Under the pieces are notes generated by a model, which saw only the letters and a list, made by a program, of their open reading frames with translations, had not been told where the DNA came from and made no database searches. A program made the translations under genes and the position numbers. From positions 124,001 to 188,000 of the forward strand of contig CALAGD010000024.1 of NCBI GenBank assembly GCA_937891425.1: a stretch of 64,000 nt of DNA. The letters are read 5' to 3'. The DNA is from an uncultured Pigmentiphaga sp. Lineage in GTDB: Bacteria; Pseudomonadota; Gammaproteobacteria; Burkholderiales; Burkholderiaceae_B. Of this stretch, positions 17,031 through 26,058 are shown one piece after another; within the stretch, counting starts at the first letter, position 1, and every line of letters starts with the position of its first letter.

Positions 17031-17579
17031 CTACCAGGTCACGGTGACACCAACCTGGAAGATATCGAGCCCCGGATTGGGCCGCTTGATACCGGCGTTG
17101 GAGAAATGCGAATAGCGTGCGTTGAGGCGCACGGAGTCGTTAAGCTTGAATCCCACGCCAATGTGGTCGCCAAACTGGAAGGCCGTGCTGATATTCTTCC
17201 CGGCGAACCGCGTGGTATTGAACACTGTGGCGCCAATCCCGCCCTCGATGTAAAACTGCCGGGTGAGCCACCACTGGAACATGGGGATGGCACTCAACTG
17301 CCAGGCTTCGCGATGCGAGTTTTCGGGATGGCCATCGTAACGCCAATACGAAACACCCAGCTCACCCACCAGACTGATTCGCGTACCGCCTGCAGGGTAT
17401 GACCAGAGAGGAGCCGTCTCGTAATTGACGGTGAACCGATGCATGCTGGAACCGGCGCCATACTGCAGAGACCAGGCGCCCGAACGGGAGGAGTCTGCAG
17501 GTTCTGCTGCCACTGAAGTAGCCGACAGGCATCCCAGTACGCAGGCACCTGCCACTAGCGCACGTACAAGTTTCCGCAT
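17031..17579 (-). CDS. PagL-like lipid A 3-O-deacylase (outer-membrane)
   Basis: A 182-residue outer-membrane protein: signal peptide of about 25 residues (LVAGACVLGCLSATSVAAEP), then alternating beta strands and a C-terminal Trp. The C-terminal HFSNAGIKRPN segment is the PagL active-site signature, with His158 and Ser160 matching His126 and Ser128 of the Pseudomonas aeruginosa enzyme. The third catalytic residue, Glu140 there, is Asp172 here at exactly the same spacing. PagL removes the 3-position acyl chain of lipid A and alters endotoxin activity. It is divergent from the spermidine-synthase-like gene with a 63-bp gap, so the two may share a promoter region. Confidence 0.87.
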   Translation of the reverse strand: MRKLVRALVAGACVLGCLSATSVAAEPADSSRSGAWSLQYGAGSSMHRFTVNYETAPLWSYPAGGTRISLVGELGVSYWRYDGHPENSHREAWQLSAIPMFQWWLTRQFYIEGGIGATVFNTTRFAGKNISTAFQFGDHIGVGFKLNDSVRLNARYSHFSNAGIKRPNPGLDIFQVGVTVTW

Positions 17580-17642
17580 GAATCAGTTCTCCGTTGTTTG
17601 ACGAGCAAGGCGTGACAGGCAGCAACCCACATACCACGCAAC

Positions 17643-18668
17643 ATGAGATCCAGCCACCTTCAAAAACTGTGCAGACATACCGGGAGCATTGTGCTCGTTA
17701 CCGGGATCGGCTGTAACGCGGCGGCCGAAGTCATTCATACGGAACCTTCGCAATTCTCGCCCATCGTGGTGTATGAGTCGGGACGGGAACGGTGCATGAA
17801 GTTTGGCAGCATGCAGGCGCTTGGCAGGCAATCCTGCTTCGAGCCCGCCACACCGCAGAAAATGGTGTTCGATTATACCCGCACGATGATGACGGCCATG
17901 TTCATCCGGCCGGAAATTCGTCGCGTCCTCATCATCGGCTTGGGCGGGGGCACCCTGCCCATGGCCATACAGAAGGTGGCCCCTGAAGCACGCATCGACA
18001 CGGTGGAGATCGACCCCGCCGTACTCGACGTCGCTCGCCGATTCTTCGGATTCGCCCCCGGCCCACGGCACGAGGTGCACATCGATGATGGCCGTGCCTT
18101 CGTGCAGCGTGCGAAGGCAGACGGCAGGCAATACGATCTCGTCATGCTCGACGCGTTCGATACTACCTACATCCCCCCGCACCTGATGACGCGCGAGTTC
18201 CTGGAAGAAGTGAAAAGCCTGCTCACCCCCGGGGGAATCCTCGCGGCGAATACGTTCTCGAGCAGCGAGCTTTACGAGCGCGAATCGGCCACCTATGCAA
18301 CCGTGTTCGGAGACTATTTCAATTTGCGCGGAGGCAACCGGATCATATTCGCAGTGAACGGCGAGTTGCCGGATGAGGATACATTACGCCGCAATGCCGC
18401 AGCGCTGCAGAGTGTGCTCGAACCTTTTGGTATCGACGTCGACTATCAGCTCACGCGCTTCACGCGGCCGGGCAAGCATGAGCGTACCGGCAAGCCGCTG
18501 ACGGATGCAGAGCTGGGATCGCCTCCGCACACCTCGCATACGAGCAAGGGTGTCGTGGAGTGGCCGACGATCCGGCTGGCCGTGCACGGCCTGCGGGCAG
18601 ACTGCATGCCCACCCAGACACCGGCATTGTCTGCGACCGGGCCGGTCATCCGGCCACCCCTTTTGTGA
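17643..18668 (+). CDS. Spermidine synthase-like methyltransferase-fold protein with N-terminal signal-like segment
   Basis: A 341-residue protein with the nucleotide-binding Rossmann core of the spermidine synthase family: VLIIGLGGGTLPMAI, DTVEIDPAVLDVARRFFG, DDGRAF and DLVMLDAFDTTYIPPHL. The first about 30 residues (SIVLVTGIGCNAAAEV) look like a secretion signal, and the CxA region may be cleaved, which would put it in the periplasm, where no polyamine synthesis is known. The last about 50 residues after TGKPLTDAE are Pro/Thr/Ser-rich and do not look like family sequence; they may be a tail or follow a frameshift. The function is unknown; the fold binds S-adenosyl compounds in relatives. Its stop lies 43 bp before the convergent pckG end. 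Confidence 0.72.
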   Translation: MRSSHLQKLCRHTGSIVLVTGIGCNAAAEVIHTEPSQFSPIVVYESGRERCMKFGSMQALGRQSCFEPATPQKMVFDYTRTMMTAMFIRPEIRRVLIIGLGGGTLPMAIQKVAPEARIDTVEIDPAVLDVARRFFGFAPGPRHEVHIDDGRAFVQRAKADGRQYDLVMLDAFDTTYIPPHLMTREFLEEVKSLLTPGGILAANTFSSSELYERESATYATVFGDYFNLRGGNRIIFAVNGELPDEDTLRRNAAALQSVLEPFGIDVDYQLTRFTRPGKHERTGKPLTDAELGSPPHTSHTSKGVVEWPTIRLAVHGLRADCMPTQTPALSATGPVIRPPLL

Positions 18669-18676
18669 GACGCCCT

Positions 18677-18693
18677 GGCGGGGAGGCCCCGCC
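18677..18693. terminator. Short GC hairpin between convergent genes
   Basis: GGCGGGG (18677-18683) and CCCCGCC (18687-18693) form a 7-bp stem with a 3-nt loop, in the 43-bp gap between the spermidine-synthase-like gene and pckG. No T run follows, so termination is only plausible. Confidence 0.45.
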
Positions 18694-18711
18694 TGGCAGC
18701 CTTGCCGCGCT

Positions 18712-20556
18712 TCAGGCGCCGACGCGCTGGTGCAGCACGTCGAGCGCGTTCTTCAGCTGCCCCGGCAGACGCGCAGCCAGCCGGTCGAACAGCTCGCGAT
18801 GCAGTTCAAGCTCCTTGCGCCACTTGTCGGATTCGAACCGCGTGATGCGGTCGAACTGTTCACGCGGGAAATCGAGCCCGTCCCAAGTCATGTCATCGTA
18901 GCGCGGCGTGATGCCAAAGGGGGTGTCCTGGCCTTCTGCCTTACCCTCGATGCGTTCGAGCATCCACTTGAGAACGCGCATGTTCTCACCGAAGCCGGGC
19001 CAGATGAACTTGCCGTTGTCGTCGGTCTGGAACCAGTTCACGCAGAAGAAGCGCGGAAGCCGTGCACCCGTTTGCGCGAGACGCTCACCCATTTCGAGCC
19101 AGTGCTGGAAGTAGTCGCCCATGTTGTATCCGCAGAACGGCAACATGGCGAACGGGTCGCGCCGGACCACGCCCTGTTGTCCGACCGCAGCTGCAGTGGT
19201 TTCGGAGCCCAGCGTAGCGGCCATGTACACGCCCTCGAGCCAGTTGCGCGCTTCGGTCACCAGCGGGATGGTGTCGGAACGACGGCCACCGAAGATGAAC
19301 GCATCGATGGGCACGCCAGCGGGGTTGTCCCACTCGGGGTCGATTGCAGGATTCTGCACTGCCGACACGGTGAAACGTGCATTGGGGTGCGCCGCCTTGC
19401 GGCCACAATCCGGCGTCCAGTCCTTGCCCTGCCAGTCGATGCAGTGTGCGGGCGCTGGCCCCATGCCTTCCCACCACACGTCGCCGTCGTCGGTGAGCGC
19501 CACGTTGGTGAAAATGACGTTCTCGCGCAGCGAGGCCATGCAGTTGTAGTTGGTCTTTTCGTTGGTGCCAGGCGCTACGCCAAAGTACCCTGCCTCCGGG
19601 TTGATGGCATAGAGACGGCCGTCGGGACCAGGCTTGATCCACGCGATGTCGTCGCCGATGGTGTTGATCTTCCAGCCCGACAGCGACGCCGGAGGAATCA
19701 GCATTGCGAAGTTGGTCTTGCCGCAGGCCGAGGGGAAGGCCGCAGCCACGTGGTACTTGCGGCCTTCGGGCGAGGTGACACCCAGGATGAGCATGTGCTC
19801 GGCCAGCCAGCCCTGCTCACGACCCATGGTGGAAGCAATGCGCAGCGCGAAGCACTTCTTGCCCAGCAGGGCGTTGCCCCCGTAGCCGGACCCGAACGAC
19901 CAGATCTCGCGGGTTTCCGGGTAGTGCACAATGTACTTGGTATCGTTGCAGGGCCAGGGCACGTCTGCCTGACCGGGCTGGAGCGGTGCACCCACCGAGT
20001 GCACGCACGGAACGAACTCGCCGTCGGTACCAAGAACGTCGTACACTTGGCGCCCCATGCGGGTCATCATGCGCATGTTGGCAACAACGTAAGGCGAATC
20101 GGTCAGCTCGACACCGATATGCGCGATATGCGAGCCCAACGGACCCATCGAGAACGGGATGACATACATCGTGCGCCCGCGCATGCAACCGTCAAACAGG
20201 CCGTTCAACGTGGCACGCATTTCGACGGGGTCAACCCAATTGTTGGTGGGACCCGCATCTTCCTGGTTCTTCGAGCAGATGAACGTGCGGTCTTCAACGC
20301 GGGCTACATCGCCCGGGTCCGACCAGGCCAGGTAGGAGTTCGGCCGTTTTTCGGGGTTCAGGCGCCGCAAGGTTCCTGATTCCACCATCTTGGCACAGAG
20401 TCGATCAAACTCTTCCTGAGAGCCGTCGCACCATTCGATCCGATCGGGTTTGGTCAGGGCCGCGATCTCAGCCACCCATGATTTCAGCCGTTCGTGCCGC
20501 ACCCAGTCGGGTGCGTTGATCTCGATGGAGGGATCAGGATTGGTAACAGCGTTCAT
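18712..20556 (-). CDS. pckG: Phosphoenolpyruvate carboxykinase (GTP)
   Basis: A 614-residue protein of the GTP-dependent PEP carboxykinase family, close to the usual length. The P-loop and its reactive cysteine lie at [12 protein letters not shown] (274-285). The metal- and oxaloacetate-binding segments include [21 protein letters not shown] and [16 protein letters not shown]. It catalyses oxaloacetate + GTP to PEP + GDP + CO2, the first committed step of gluconeogenesis, which suits an organism living on organic and aromatic acids. ATG 20556 begins [10 protein letters not shown]; an upstream in-frame start at 20658 would add non-family residues. It stands alone, divergent from the luciferase-like gene across a 319-bp gap. 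Confidence 0.97.
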   Translation of the reverse strand: MNAVTNPDPSIEINAPDWVRHERLKSWVAEIAALTKPDRIEWCDGSQEEFDRLCAKMVESGTLRRLNPEKRPNSYLAWSDPGDVARVEDRTFICSKNQEDAGPTNNWVDPVEMRATLNGLFDGCMRGRTMYVIPFSMGPLGSHIAHIGVELTDSPYVVANMRMMTRMGRQVYDVLGTDGEFVPCVHSVGAPLQPGQADVPWPCNDTKYIVHYPETREIWSFGSGYGGNALLGKKCFALRIASTMGREQGWLAEHMLILGVTSPEGRKYHVAAAFPSACGKTNFAMLIPPASLSGWKINTIGDDIAWIKPGPDGRLYAINPEAGYFGVAPGTNEKTNYNCMASLRENVIFTNVALTDDGDVWWEGMGPAPAHCIDWQGKDWTPDCGRKAAHPNARFTVSAVQNPAIDPEWDNPAGVPIDAFIFGGRRSDTIPLVTEARNWLEGVYMAATLGSETTAAAVGQQGVVRRDPFAMLPFCGYNMGDYFQHWLEMGERLAQTGARLPRFFCVNWFQTDDNGKFIWPGFGENMRVLKWMLERIEGKAEGQDTPFGITPRYDDMTWDGLDFPREQFDRITRFESDKWRKELELHRELFDRLAARLPGQLKNALDVLHQRVGA

Positions 20557-20875
20557 AACGCAGGTTCTCCAATAGTTGGACGCTTGCTTGCGGCCCGGAT
20601 ACGCCGCAATCTCGACGCGTGGAAAGTCTTGGTGCCGTTTGCCACGCCACTGACGCACGGCAAGGTCATGAGATTCGTTATGATTTTTTGAGATCGGGGC
20701 ATTTTAATGCCTATCGGCCCGCCCGTCTCTACATCGTTCGATCGGGCGAGGCAGGCCCCGGTCCGGCCCGGCGCCCAAGGCACGAGAACAGTCCATCCAT
20801 CGGGAACGACTGCGAACGCGCTGCGGCGATTTCCGTTACTCTAAAGGCAACGACACTTTTTCAGGTGTGTTGCCC
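20557..20875. other. 319-bp divergent intergenic region (pckG / LLM oxidoreductase)
   Basis: No gene is supported here. The middle part (about 20665-20710) is markedly AT-rich (TTATGATTTTTTGAGATC, then GGCATTTTAATGCC, a 5-bp inverted repeat) and probably holds the divergent promoters. I could not fit confident -35/-10 pairs for either gene. Confidence 0.4.
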
Positions 20876-21895
20876 ATGTTCCCCATATCAATTCTGGATC
20901 TGGTGCGAGTGCGTGAGGGCGGCGGAATCCGCCAGTCGCTCGACAACGCCCGTGATCTGGCCGCGCACGCCGAAACCTGGGGATATCAGCGCTTCTGGGT
21001 CGCCGAACACCACAACATGCCGGGCATCGCCAGCGCGGCGACGGCCGTGGTCATCGCCCACATTGCCGCCGGCAGCAAGACGATACGTGTCGGCGCAGGC
21101 GGCGTGATGCTCCCCAACCACGCGCCGCTCATCATTGCCGAGCAGTTCGGCACTCTGGAGGCCCTGTTCCCCGGCCGCATCGACCTCGGCCTTGGACGCG
21201 CCCCCGGTACCGACCAGCTCACGCTCAGGGCGCTGCGGCGCAGCCCGTCCAGTGCCGACACCTTCCCGCAAGACGTTCTCGAGCTCCAGACCTTCCTCGG
21301 ACCCGTCATGGACGGACAGCGTGTGCGTGCGGTACCTGGTGCCAACAGCAATATCCCCTTGTGGATTCTTGGCTCGAGCACCTACGGCGCGCGCCTGGCT
21401 GCGGAACTGGGGCTGCCCTACGCGTTCGCGTCGCACTTTGCCCCCGCCATGCTGCACCAGGCCCTGCACGTGTACCGCAGCTTCTTCAAGCCGTCGTCCC
21501 AGCTGCAGAAACCCTATGCCATGGCCGGGGTGAACGTGATCGTGGCCGATACCGACGAAGAGGCGCAGTTCCTGTCGACCACCCAGAAGATGTCGGTCAC
21601 CGATCTCTTCCGAAACATGCGCGGACTGAGCAAGCCGCCAATCGCCAACATCGACGAATACTGGGCCCCGCACGAAAGAGCCCAGGCTGCGGAATTCCTG
21701 GCAGCATCCGTATACGGCTCACCCGCCACGGTACAGATGTGGCTGCAGCAATTCATCGATGACACGGGTGTCGATGAACTCATCATCGTGTCCGACGTTT
21801 TCGAGCACGAGAAACGCCTGAAGTCGTACCGCATGATCGCCGAGGTGGCGCAGGGTCTGCGGCCGGCGCAGGCGCAAGTGGGTTCGCTTGCGTGA
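20876..21895 (+). CDS. LLM-class (bacterial luciferase-like) flavin-dependent oxidoreductase
   Basis: A 339-residue TIM-barrel flavin monooxygenase. Family segments include [60 protein letters not shown] and the C-terminal [24 protein letters not shown]. It resembles the YhbW/MsnO8 group, which use FMNH2 from a separate reductase, but the substrate is unknown and no reductase gene is adjacent. I start it at ATG 20876 ([10 protein letters not shown]), with an AGGTG box upstream; GTG 20867 is also possible. It is a single gene on its strand. Enzymes of this group often look orphaned, so no pathway is inferred. Confidence 0.9.
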   Translation: MFPISILDLVRVREGGGIRQSLDNARDLAAHAETWGYQRFWVAEHHNMPGIASAATAVVIAHIAAGSKTIRVGAGGVMLPNHAPLIIAEQFGTLEALFPGRIDLGLGRAPGTDQLTLRALRRSPSSADTFPQDVLELQTFLGPVMDGQRVRAVPGANSNIPLWILGSSTYGARLAAELGLPYAFASHFAPAMLHQALHVYRSFFKPSSQLQKPYAMAGVNVIVADTDEEAQFLSTTQKMSVTDLFRNMRGLSKPPIANIDEYWAPHERAQAAEFLAASVYGSPATVQMWLQQFIDDTGVDELIIVSDVFEHEKRLKSYRMIAEVAQGLRPAQAQVGSLA

Positions 21896-21959
21896 CTCCA
21901 AGCAGCGCCCGCCAGCACCGGCGCAACCGTGCTGACGGGCCGTCCAGCCGCCGCGAAGA

Positions 21960-23120
21960 CTACGATGCACCGTGTTTCAGGAGATTTGCGCTCACGATCT
22001 GCGGCTCGATGATGAACAGCTCCGGCCGGTCCGGATCGACCGTGATCTTCACCCAGTGCGTATCGGGCCAGCCGAAGGTTTCGACACGGGTGAGATTCTC
22101 GAAGGGCCGGTTGCTTTTCAGCCCGAACAAAGGCTTGTCGATTCGAAACAGATGGGTATCGCCATGCAGCAGGGCTGTCGGGCGATCCCACGACTCCATG
22201 TGCGTACGCAGCCGTGTTACCCATTCGTCGTAAGGTGTGGGCGCGGGCGGATTCGGCGTCTTTACGCCGCCAAAAAGCCGAAAGTAGCGGCCCAGATAGC
22301 TCGGGGGCCAATGGTTCTCGAATCCCGGGTTGGCGTGGATGATCAATACCAGCCCCTGGCTGTCATGATCACGGGCATGCTCGAATGCCTTGTCCATCCA
22401 CGCCAGATTGGCCGCCATGCGTCGCTTGCGTTCCGCTTCCAGCTCAGGGGTGCGTTCGAAGTTGTCGTTTGACCCCAGTACGTGCATGGTGGCGAAAGTG
22501 ACCCCGCCGAGGTCCCACATCTGGTTTTCGACGTACTCGGCATGTGCCGGGTCGTTGCGCTGGCTCTGCACCGGCATCTGCCGCTTGCCGAGGCTACGAC
22601 CTTCCGGGAAAAACATCGCGCGCACGGTAGCCAGGCATTCGAAGGGGTCGGCCTTGATTTCCTTGAACTCAACGTAGTCCGACCAATCGTTATCCCCCGG
22701 CACAGAAATCAGGGGATGATTGCATGAGTTGAACGTGCCAAGCACATACTCGTAATTGTCTTTGGCACCAGGCTGGCGGGCTATTGACGGATTGCGCTCA
22801 TAGGGACGCGGATCGAACATGGTGTCGCCGACATGCACCGCAAACACCAGGTCCTCCTCGTTCAGGTCCTCGAGCACGGCGGCATACTCCCCCTCCTGCT
22901 TGCGCGTATAGGGCATGTCGCCCAACAGCGCAAAGGCGAAGCGCTCGCCCTTCTTTGGAACAGATGCCGTAGATCGGGCACCCTCGTGCCCCTCGGTAGC
23001 CTTCTCTGTGGCATGCACTGCAGGCTGTACCAGGGGCAACGCCCCCACAGCCGCGGCACTTGCTACAAATTAGCGGCGACTCTGCACGACACGCTCCGAG
23101 TCTTTTCTGCTCTTTGTCAT
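21960..23120 (-). pseudogene. Exported calcineurin-like metallophosphoesterase with stop codon inside its Tat signal
   Basis: The frame begins at ATG 23120 behind a strong AAAGGAGGAGG box and reads MTKSRKDSERVVQSRR, then TAA at 23072-23070 (codon 17), then FVASAAAVGALPLVQPAVHA and about 350 residues of intact enzyme. SRR-x-FVA is a Tat signal motif with the x codon turned into a stop. The mature part has metallophosphoesterase motifs: LGDMPY, VHVGDTMF, VPGDNDW, a late HANPG and HGDTH. One restart, GTG 23048, would give 362 residues but without the positive n-region needed for export. The rest of the frame is open and well conserved in style, so the stop is recent, a sequencing error, or a case of readthrough. 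Functional annotation is therefore uncertain. Confidence 0.8.
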
Positions 23121-23427
23121 GTTCCACCTCCTCCTTTTGTCAGCGGACTAGTGCGCGAAACAGACCAGTTCACGTTCCGATGAGACTGCAGTGCCATCGC
23201 GTTTCTCTTGATTTCGATCGAATGGCACAGATGCAACGCTGGGAATACAAGAATGACCCGCCTTTCGACAACTTGCAGCACATCGGCCGTCAGGTCGTAA
23301 TGGTGCGTCCGAGTACGCGCCAGCCACCGTCGTATCGCCCATCGGTATTCACCCCGAGTGAACCTGCAAGCCGAGCGGGCGCGAGGCCGCGGCAAACCAT
23401 GCGGATAGCTGGAGGAGGATTTCTTAG
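23121..23427. other. 307-bp region between the phosphoesterase gene and tRNA-Leu, no gene
   Basis: No coding frame is convincing. A 7-bp inverted repeat, GTGCCAT (23191-23197) and ATGGCAC (23222-23228), is separated by 24 bp and could be part of the phosphoesterase leader or a regulatory site. The end nearest the tRNA lacks a clear terminator. I see no integrase or attachment-site duplication despite the tRNA. Confidence 0.35.
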
Positions 23428-23512
23428 TGGTGCGAGGAGGGGGACTCGAACCCCCACACCTTTCGGCGTCAGGACCTAAACCTGGTGCGTCTACCAATTT
23501 CGCCATCCTCGC
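23428..23512 (-). tRNA. tRNA-Leu (anticodon UAG)
   Basis: On the minus strand the 85-nt gene starts GCGAGGATGGCGAAATTGGT and ends with an encoded CCA. The acceptor stem GCGAGGA pairs with TCCTCGC. The D-arm (GCGAAATTGGTAGACGC), anticodon loop TTTAGGT (anticodon TAG), long variable arm and T-arm GGGGGTTCGAGTCCCCC are all present, as expected for a class II leucine tRNA. It decodes CUA and probably other CUN codons. The arrangement closely parallels Escherichia coli tRNA-Leu(UAG). A candidate -10 (TACAAT on the minus strand, 23614-23609) lies about 100 bp upstream. One mismatch appears at the outer base pair of the anticodon stem. Confidence 0.97.
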
Positions 23513-23929
23513 ACGCCACGTGGCGCCCTGTGATGCGCGCACGCAATACTTGCCCCGGGCAACCGAAGGTGCGGCAAATGGCCGCGGCGGGGCAATGCGA
23601 AGCTTTGTATTGTAGCGCAGTCTCGGTCCGGCCGCAGATCCCGCGTTACACTATGCGCTTTGGCAAAAAGGCCCACGAGCCATGACTGACTGCCGCGGCC
23701 CGCGCATGCGGATCACCGCCGTCCCAGCCTTGTTCGTTCAGTCTTCCCACGTACCGTTTACCGGTCCACGGGGCGCGCGAAGCACTGGTTTGCAGCGTCC
23801 CGCCGCTTTCCTGTCACCGCTGCCGCCGTGGGCCAGACGCTTGCCCTCGCCCTCGAGCTGCGTGAGCCCGGCTCGGGCGTTTACAGACCCACCCTTTCTT
23901 ATCGCATCGATCCCCATCAAGGAGCGCCA
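23513..23929. other. 417-bp divergent spacer between tRNA-Leu and dapD
   Basis: No gene is supported. For the tRNA (minus strand) TACAAT at 23614-23609 is a candidate -10. For dapD (plus strand) the TACACT near 23655 is a candidate -10, leaving a leader of roughly 270 nt. Small frames in this stretch lack family features and good start signals. I would expect dapC here from related genomes, but it is absent. Confidence 0.4.
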
Positions 23930-24751
23930 ATGAGCAGTCACCTGCAAGACATTGTCAATCAAGCCTGGGAGGACCGCGCCCAGATCAACGCGCAGAATGC
24001 CCCCGCCGACCTGCGCAACGCCGTAGAAGAAGTCATCGAGGCGCTTGACACCGGGCGCCTGCGCGTGGCCGAAAAAACAGGCGAAGGCTGGGTGGTGCAC
24101 GACTGGTTGAAGAAGGCCGTCCTGCTGCAATTCCGGCTCATGGACAACCAGGTTTCCGAGGCCGGGCCGTTCCGCTACTTCGACAAGGTCGCCACCAAGT
24201 TCGAAAGCTATGATGAAGCGGCCTTCCGCACCCACGGCGTGCGTGTGGTACCGCCAGCGACGGTGCGCCGCGGCGCCTATGTCGCCCGGAACGTGGTGTT
24301 GATGCCGGCGTACGTGAACGTGGGGGCGTACGTTGACGAGGGTACCATGGTCGACACCTGGGCCACCGTGGGTTCATGTGCCCAGATCGGCAAGAACGTT
24401 CACCTGTCGGGCGGCGTGGGTATCGGCGGCGTACTGGAGCCGTTGCAAGCCCGCCCCACCATCATTGAAGACAACTGCTTCATCGGCGCCCGCTCGGAAG
24501 TGGCCGAAGGCGTGATCGTCGAGGAGAACTCCGTGCTGGCCATGGGTGTATTCCTCAGCCAGAGCACGCGCATCTACGATCGCGAAACCGGAGAGATCAT
24601 GTACGGACGCGTACCCGCAGGGTCGGTCGTGGTGCCTGGCAGCATGCCCTCCGCTGACGGTTCCCATAGCCTATACTGCGCGGTTATCGTGAAGCGTGTC
24701 GACGCGCAGACCCGCGCCAAAACCGGCGTGAACGAACTGCTGCGCCTGTAA
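23930..24751 (+). CDS. dapD: 2,3,4,5-tetrahydropyridine-2,6-dicarboxylate N-succinyltransferase
   Basis: A 273-residue trimeric succinyltransferase of lysine and meso-diaminopimelate synthesis, which acylates tetrahydrodipicolinate with succinyl-CoA. The left-handed beta-helix of hexapeptide repeats is seen in [35 protein letters not shown] and [18 protein letters not shown], ending in a C-terminal strand domain with [32 protein letters not shown]. The length is as expected. ATG 23930 has AAGGAG immediately upstream; the frame is open further upstream but without family sequence. dapE follows 134 bp downstream on the same strand. The product is essential for peptidoglycan cross-links. Confidence 0.97.
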   Translation: MSSHLQDIVNQAWEDRAQINAQNAPADLRNAVEEVIEALDTGRLRVAEKTGEGWVVHDWLKKAVLLQFRLMDNQVSEAGPFRYFDKVATKFESYDEAAFRTHGVRVVPPATVRRGAYVARNVVLMPAYVNVGAYVDEGTMVDTWATVGSCAQIGKNVHLSGGVGIGGVLEPLQARPTIIEDNCFIGARSEVAEGVIVEENSVLAMGVFLSQSTRIYDRETGEIMYGRVPAGSVVVPGSMPSADGSHSLYCAVIVKRVDAQTRAKTGVNELLRL

Positions 24752-24784
24752 ACGCGACACGTCCGGGCGCACTGCGTTCCCTGA

Positions 24785-24798
24785 CGCAGGCGCCTGCG
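24785..24798. repeat. 14-bp perfect palindrome in the dapD-dapE gap
   Basis: CGCAGGCGCCTGCG is a perfect palindrome with no loop, lying 34 bp after dapD. It may be a REP-like unit or simply chance in GC-rich DNA; with no loop it is a poor terminator. Confidence 0.3.
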
Positions 24799-24885
24799 GT
24801 CGCTCCTGGCCGGGATCGCCCCGCCCCCATGGAAGCCAGCACCCTGCACCAGTCCCACTCCCGCGTCCCTGACCGTTCGCAGAAC

Positions 24886-26058
24886 ATGACCGTTTCCCAA
24901 TCCGTTTCAACGTCCGCCTCGGATGCCGTGCTCGACCTTGTGCGTGAACTCGTCCGATACCGCTCGATCACGCCCGAGGATGCCGGCGTCATGCCCTTTC
25001 TGGAGAAGCGCCTGAACGCATCAGGCTTTCAGGCCGAGTACCTGCCCTCGGGCGGGGTCAGCAATGTCTGGCTGCGGCGCGGCAACACGGGGCCCCTCGT
25101 GGTGTTCGCCGGTCACACCGACGTGGTTCCGACTGGCCCTGTCGAGGCCTGGACGCACCCCCCTTTTGAAGCTGTAGTGGCCGACGGCAGGTTGCACGGA
25201 CGTGGTTCTGCTGACATGAAAAGTTCGATCGCGGCATTCGTGGTTGCGGTGGAGGAGTTCGTGCAGGCACATCCCGATCATCCCGGCTCCATTGCCCTGC
25301 TGCTGACTTCGGATGAAGAGGGGCCTGCCGTGGATGGCACCGTGCACGTCTGTCGCGTGCTGCGTGAGCGCGGCATACAGCTTGACTACTGCATCGTGGG
25401 CGAGCCAACATCCACCCATCAACTGGGCGACACGCTCAAGAACGGGCGTCGCGGCTCGCTATCAGGCCATCTCACCATCCGCGGCATACAGGGGCATGTC
25501 GCCTACCCTCACCTCGCGCGCAACCCGGTGCATCAGTCGGCGGCAGCCATCCACGAGCTGGCCCATACGGTGTGGGACGACGGAAACGAATACTTTCCTC
25601 CTACCACGTTCCAGATTTCAAACTACCATGCGGGCACCGGCGCCCCCAACATCATTCCGGGCACCGCGGAAATCGACTTCAACTTCCGATTCAGCACTGC
25701 CAGCACCGTCGAGGGTCTGAAGGCGCGCGTGGAGGAGATCCTGCAACGGCATGGACTCGACTTCACCATCAGCTGGACGCTGAGCGGCAACCCCTATCTC
25801 ACACCAGTGGGTACGCTCAGCCAGGCCCTCACCCAGGCGATCGAGGCCGAACTGGGCGTGACACCCCAGCTGTCCACCGATGGCGGCACCTCCGATGGCC
25901 GCTTCATCGCCGAGATTTGCCCGCAGGTTATAGAATTCGGTCCGATCAACGCCACCATTCACAAAGTGAATGAGTGCATCGACGTCAACCACCTCTTACC
26001 TCTCAAGAACGTGTACCGACGTACCCTCGAATCTCTGCTGGGAGGCCCCGAGCAGTAA
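24886..26058 (+). CDS. dapE: Succinyl-diaminopimelate desuccinylase
   Basis: A 390-residue M20 zinc peptidase-family enzyme that hydrolyses N-succinyl-LL-diaminopimelate to LL-diaminopimelate and succinate. Zinc-ligand and catalytic motifs are all present: [40 protein letters not shown] and VGEPTST; a dimerisation domain lies between, and the C-terminal [19 protein letters not shown] and [14 protein letters not shown] complete it. ATG 24886 gives the family length, but its ribosome-binding site is weak; ATG 24829 is in frame. It completes the succinylase branch with dapD and overlaps prmB by one base (TAATG), suggesting coupled translation. Cytoplasmic. Confidence 0.97.
   Translation: MTVSQSVSTSASDAVLDLVRELVRYRSITPEDAGVMPFLEKRLNASGFQAEYLPSGGVSNVWLRRGNTGPLVVFAGHTDVVPTGPVEAWTHPPFEAVVADGRLHGRGSADMKSSIAAFVVAVEEFVQAHPDHPGSIALLLTSDEEGPAVDGTVHVCRVLRERGIQLDYCIVGEPTSTHQLGDTLKNGRRGSLSGHLTIRGIQGHVAYPHLARNPVHQSAAAIHELAHTVWDDGNEYFPPTTFQISNYHAGTGAPNIIPGTAEIDFNFRFSTASTVEGLKARVEEILQRHGLDFTISWTLSGNPYLTPVGTLSQALTQAIEAELGVTPQLSTDGGTSDGRFIAEICPQVIEFGPINATIHKVNECIDVNHLLPLKNVYRRTLESLLGGPEQ

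Noticed and set aside
23428..23512. tRNA-Leu as an integration site for a mobile element
   Set aside because: No integrase, no duplicated 3' tRNA fragment and no transposase were seen within several kb on either side.
24785..24798. The palindrome after dapD as an intrinsic terminator
   Set aside because: It has no loop and no T run, and dapE continues downstream in the same direction.
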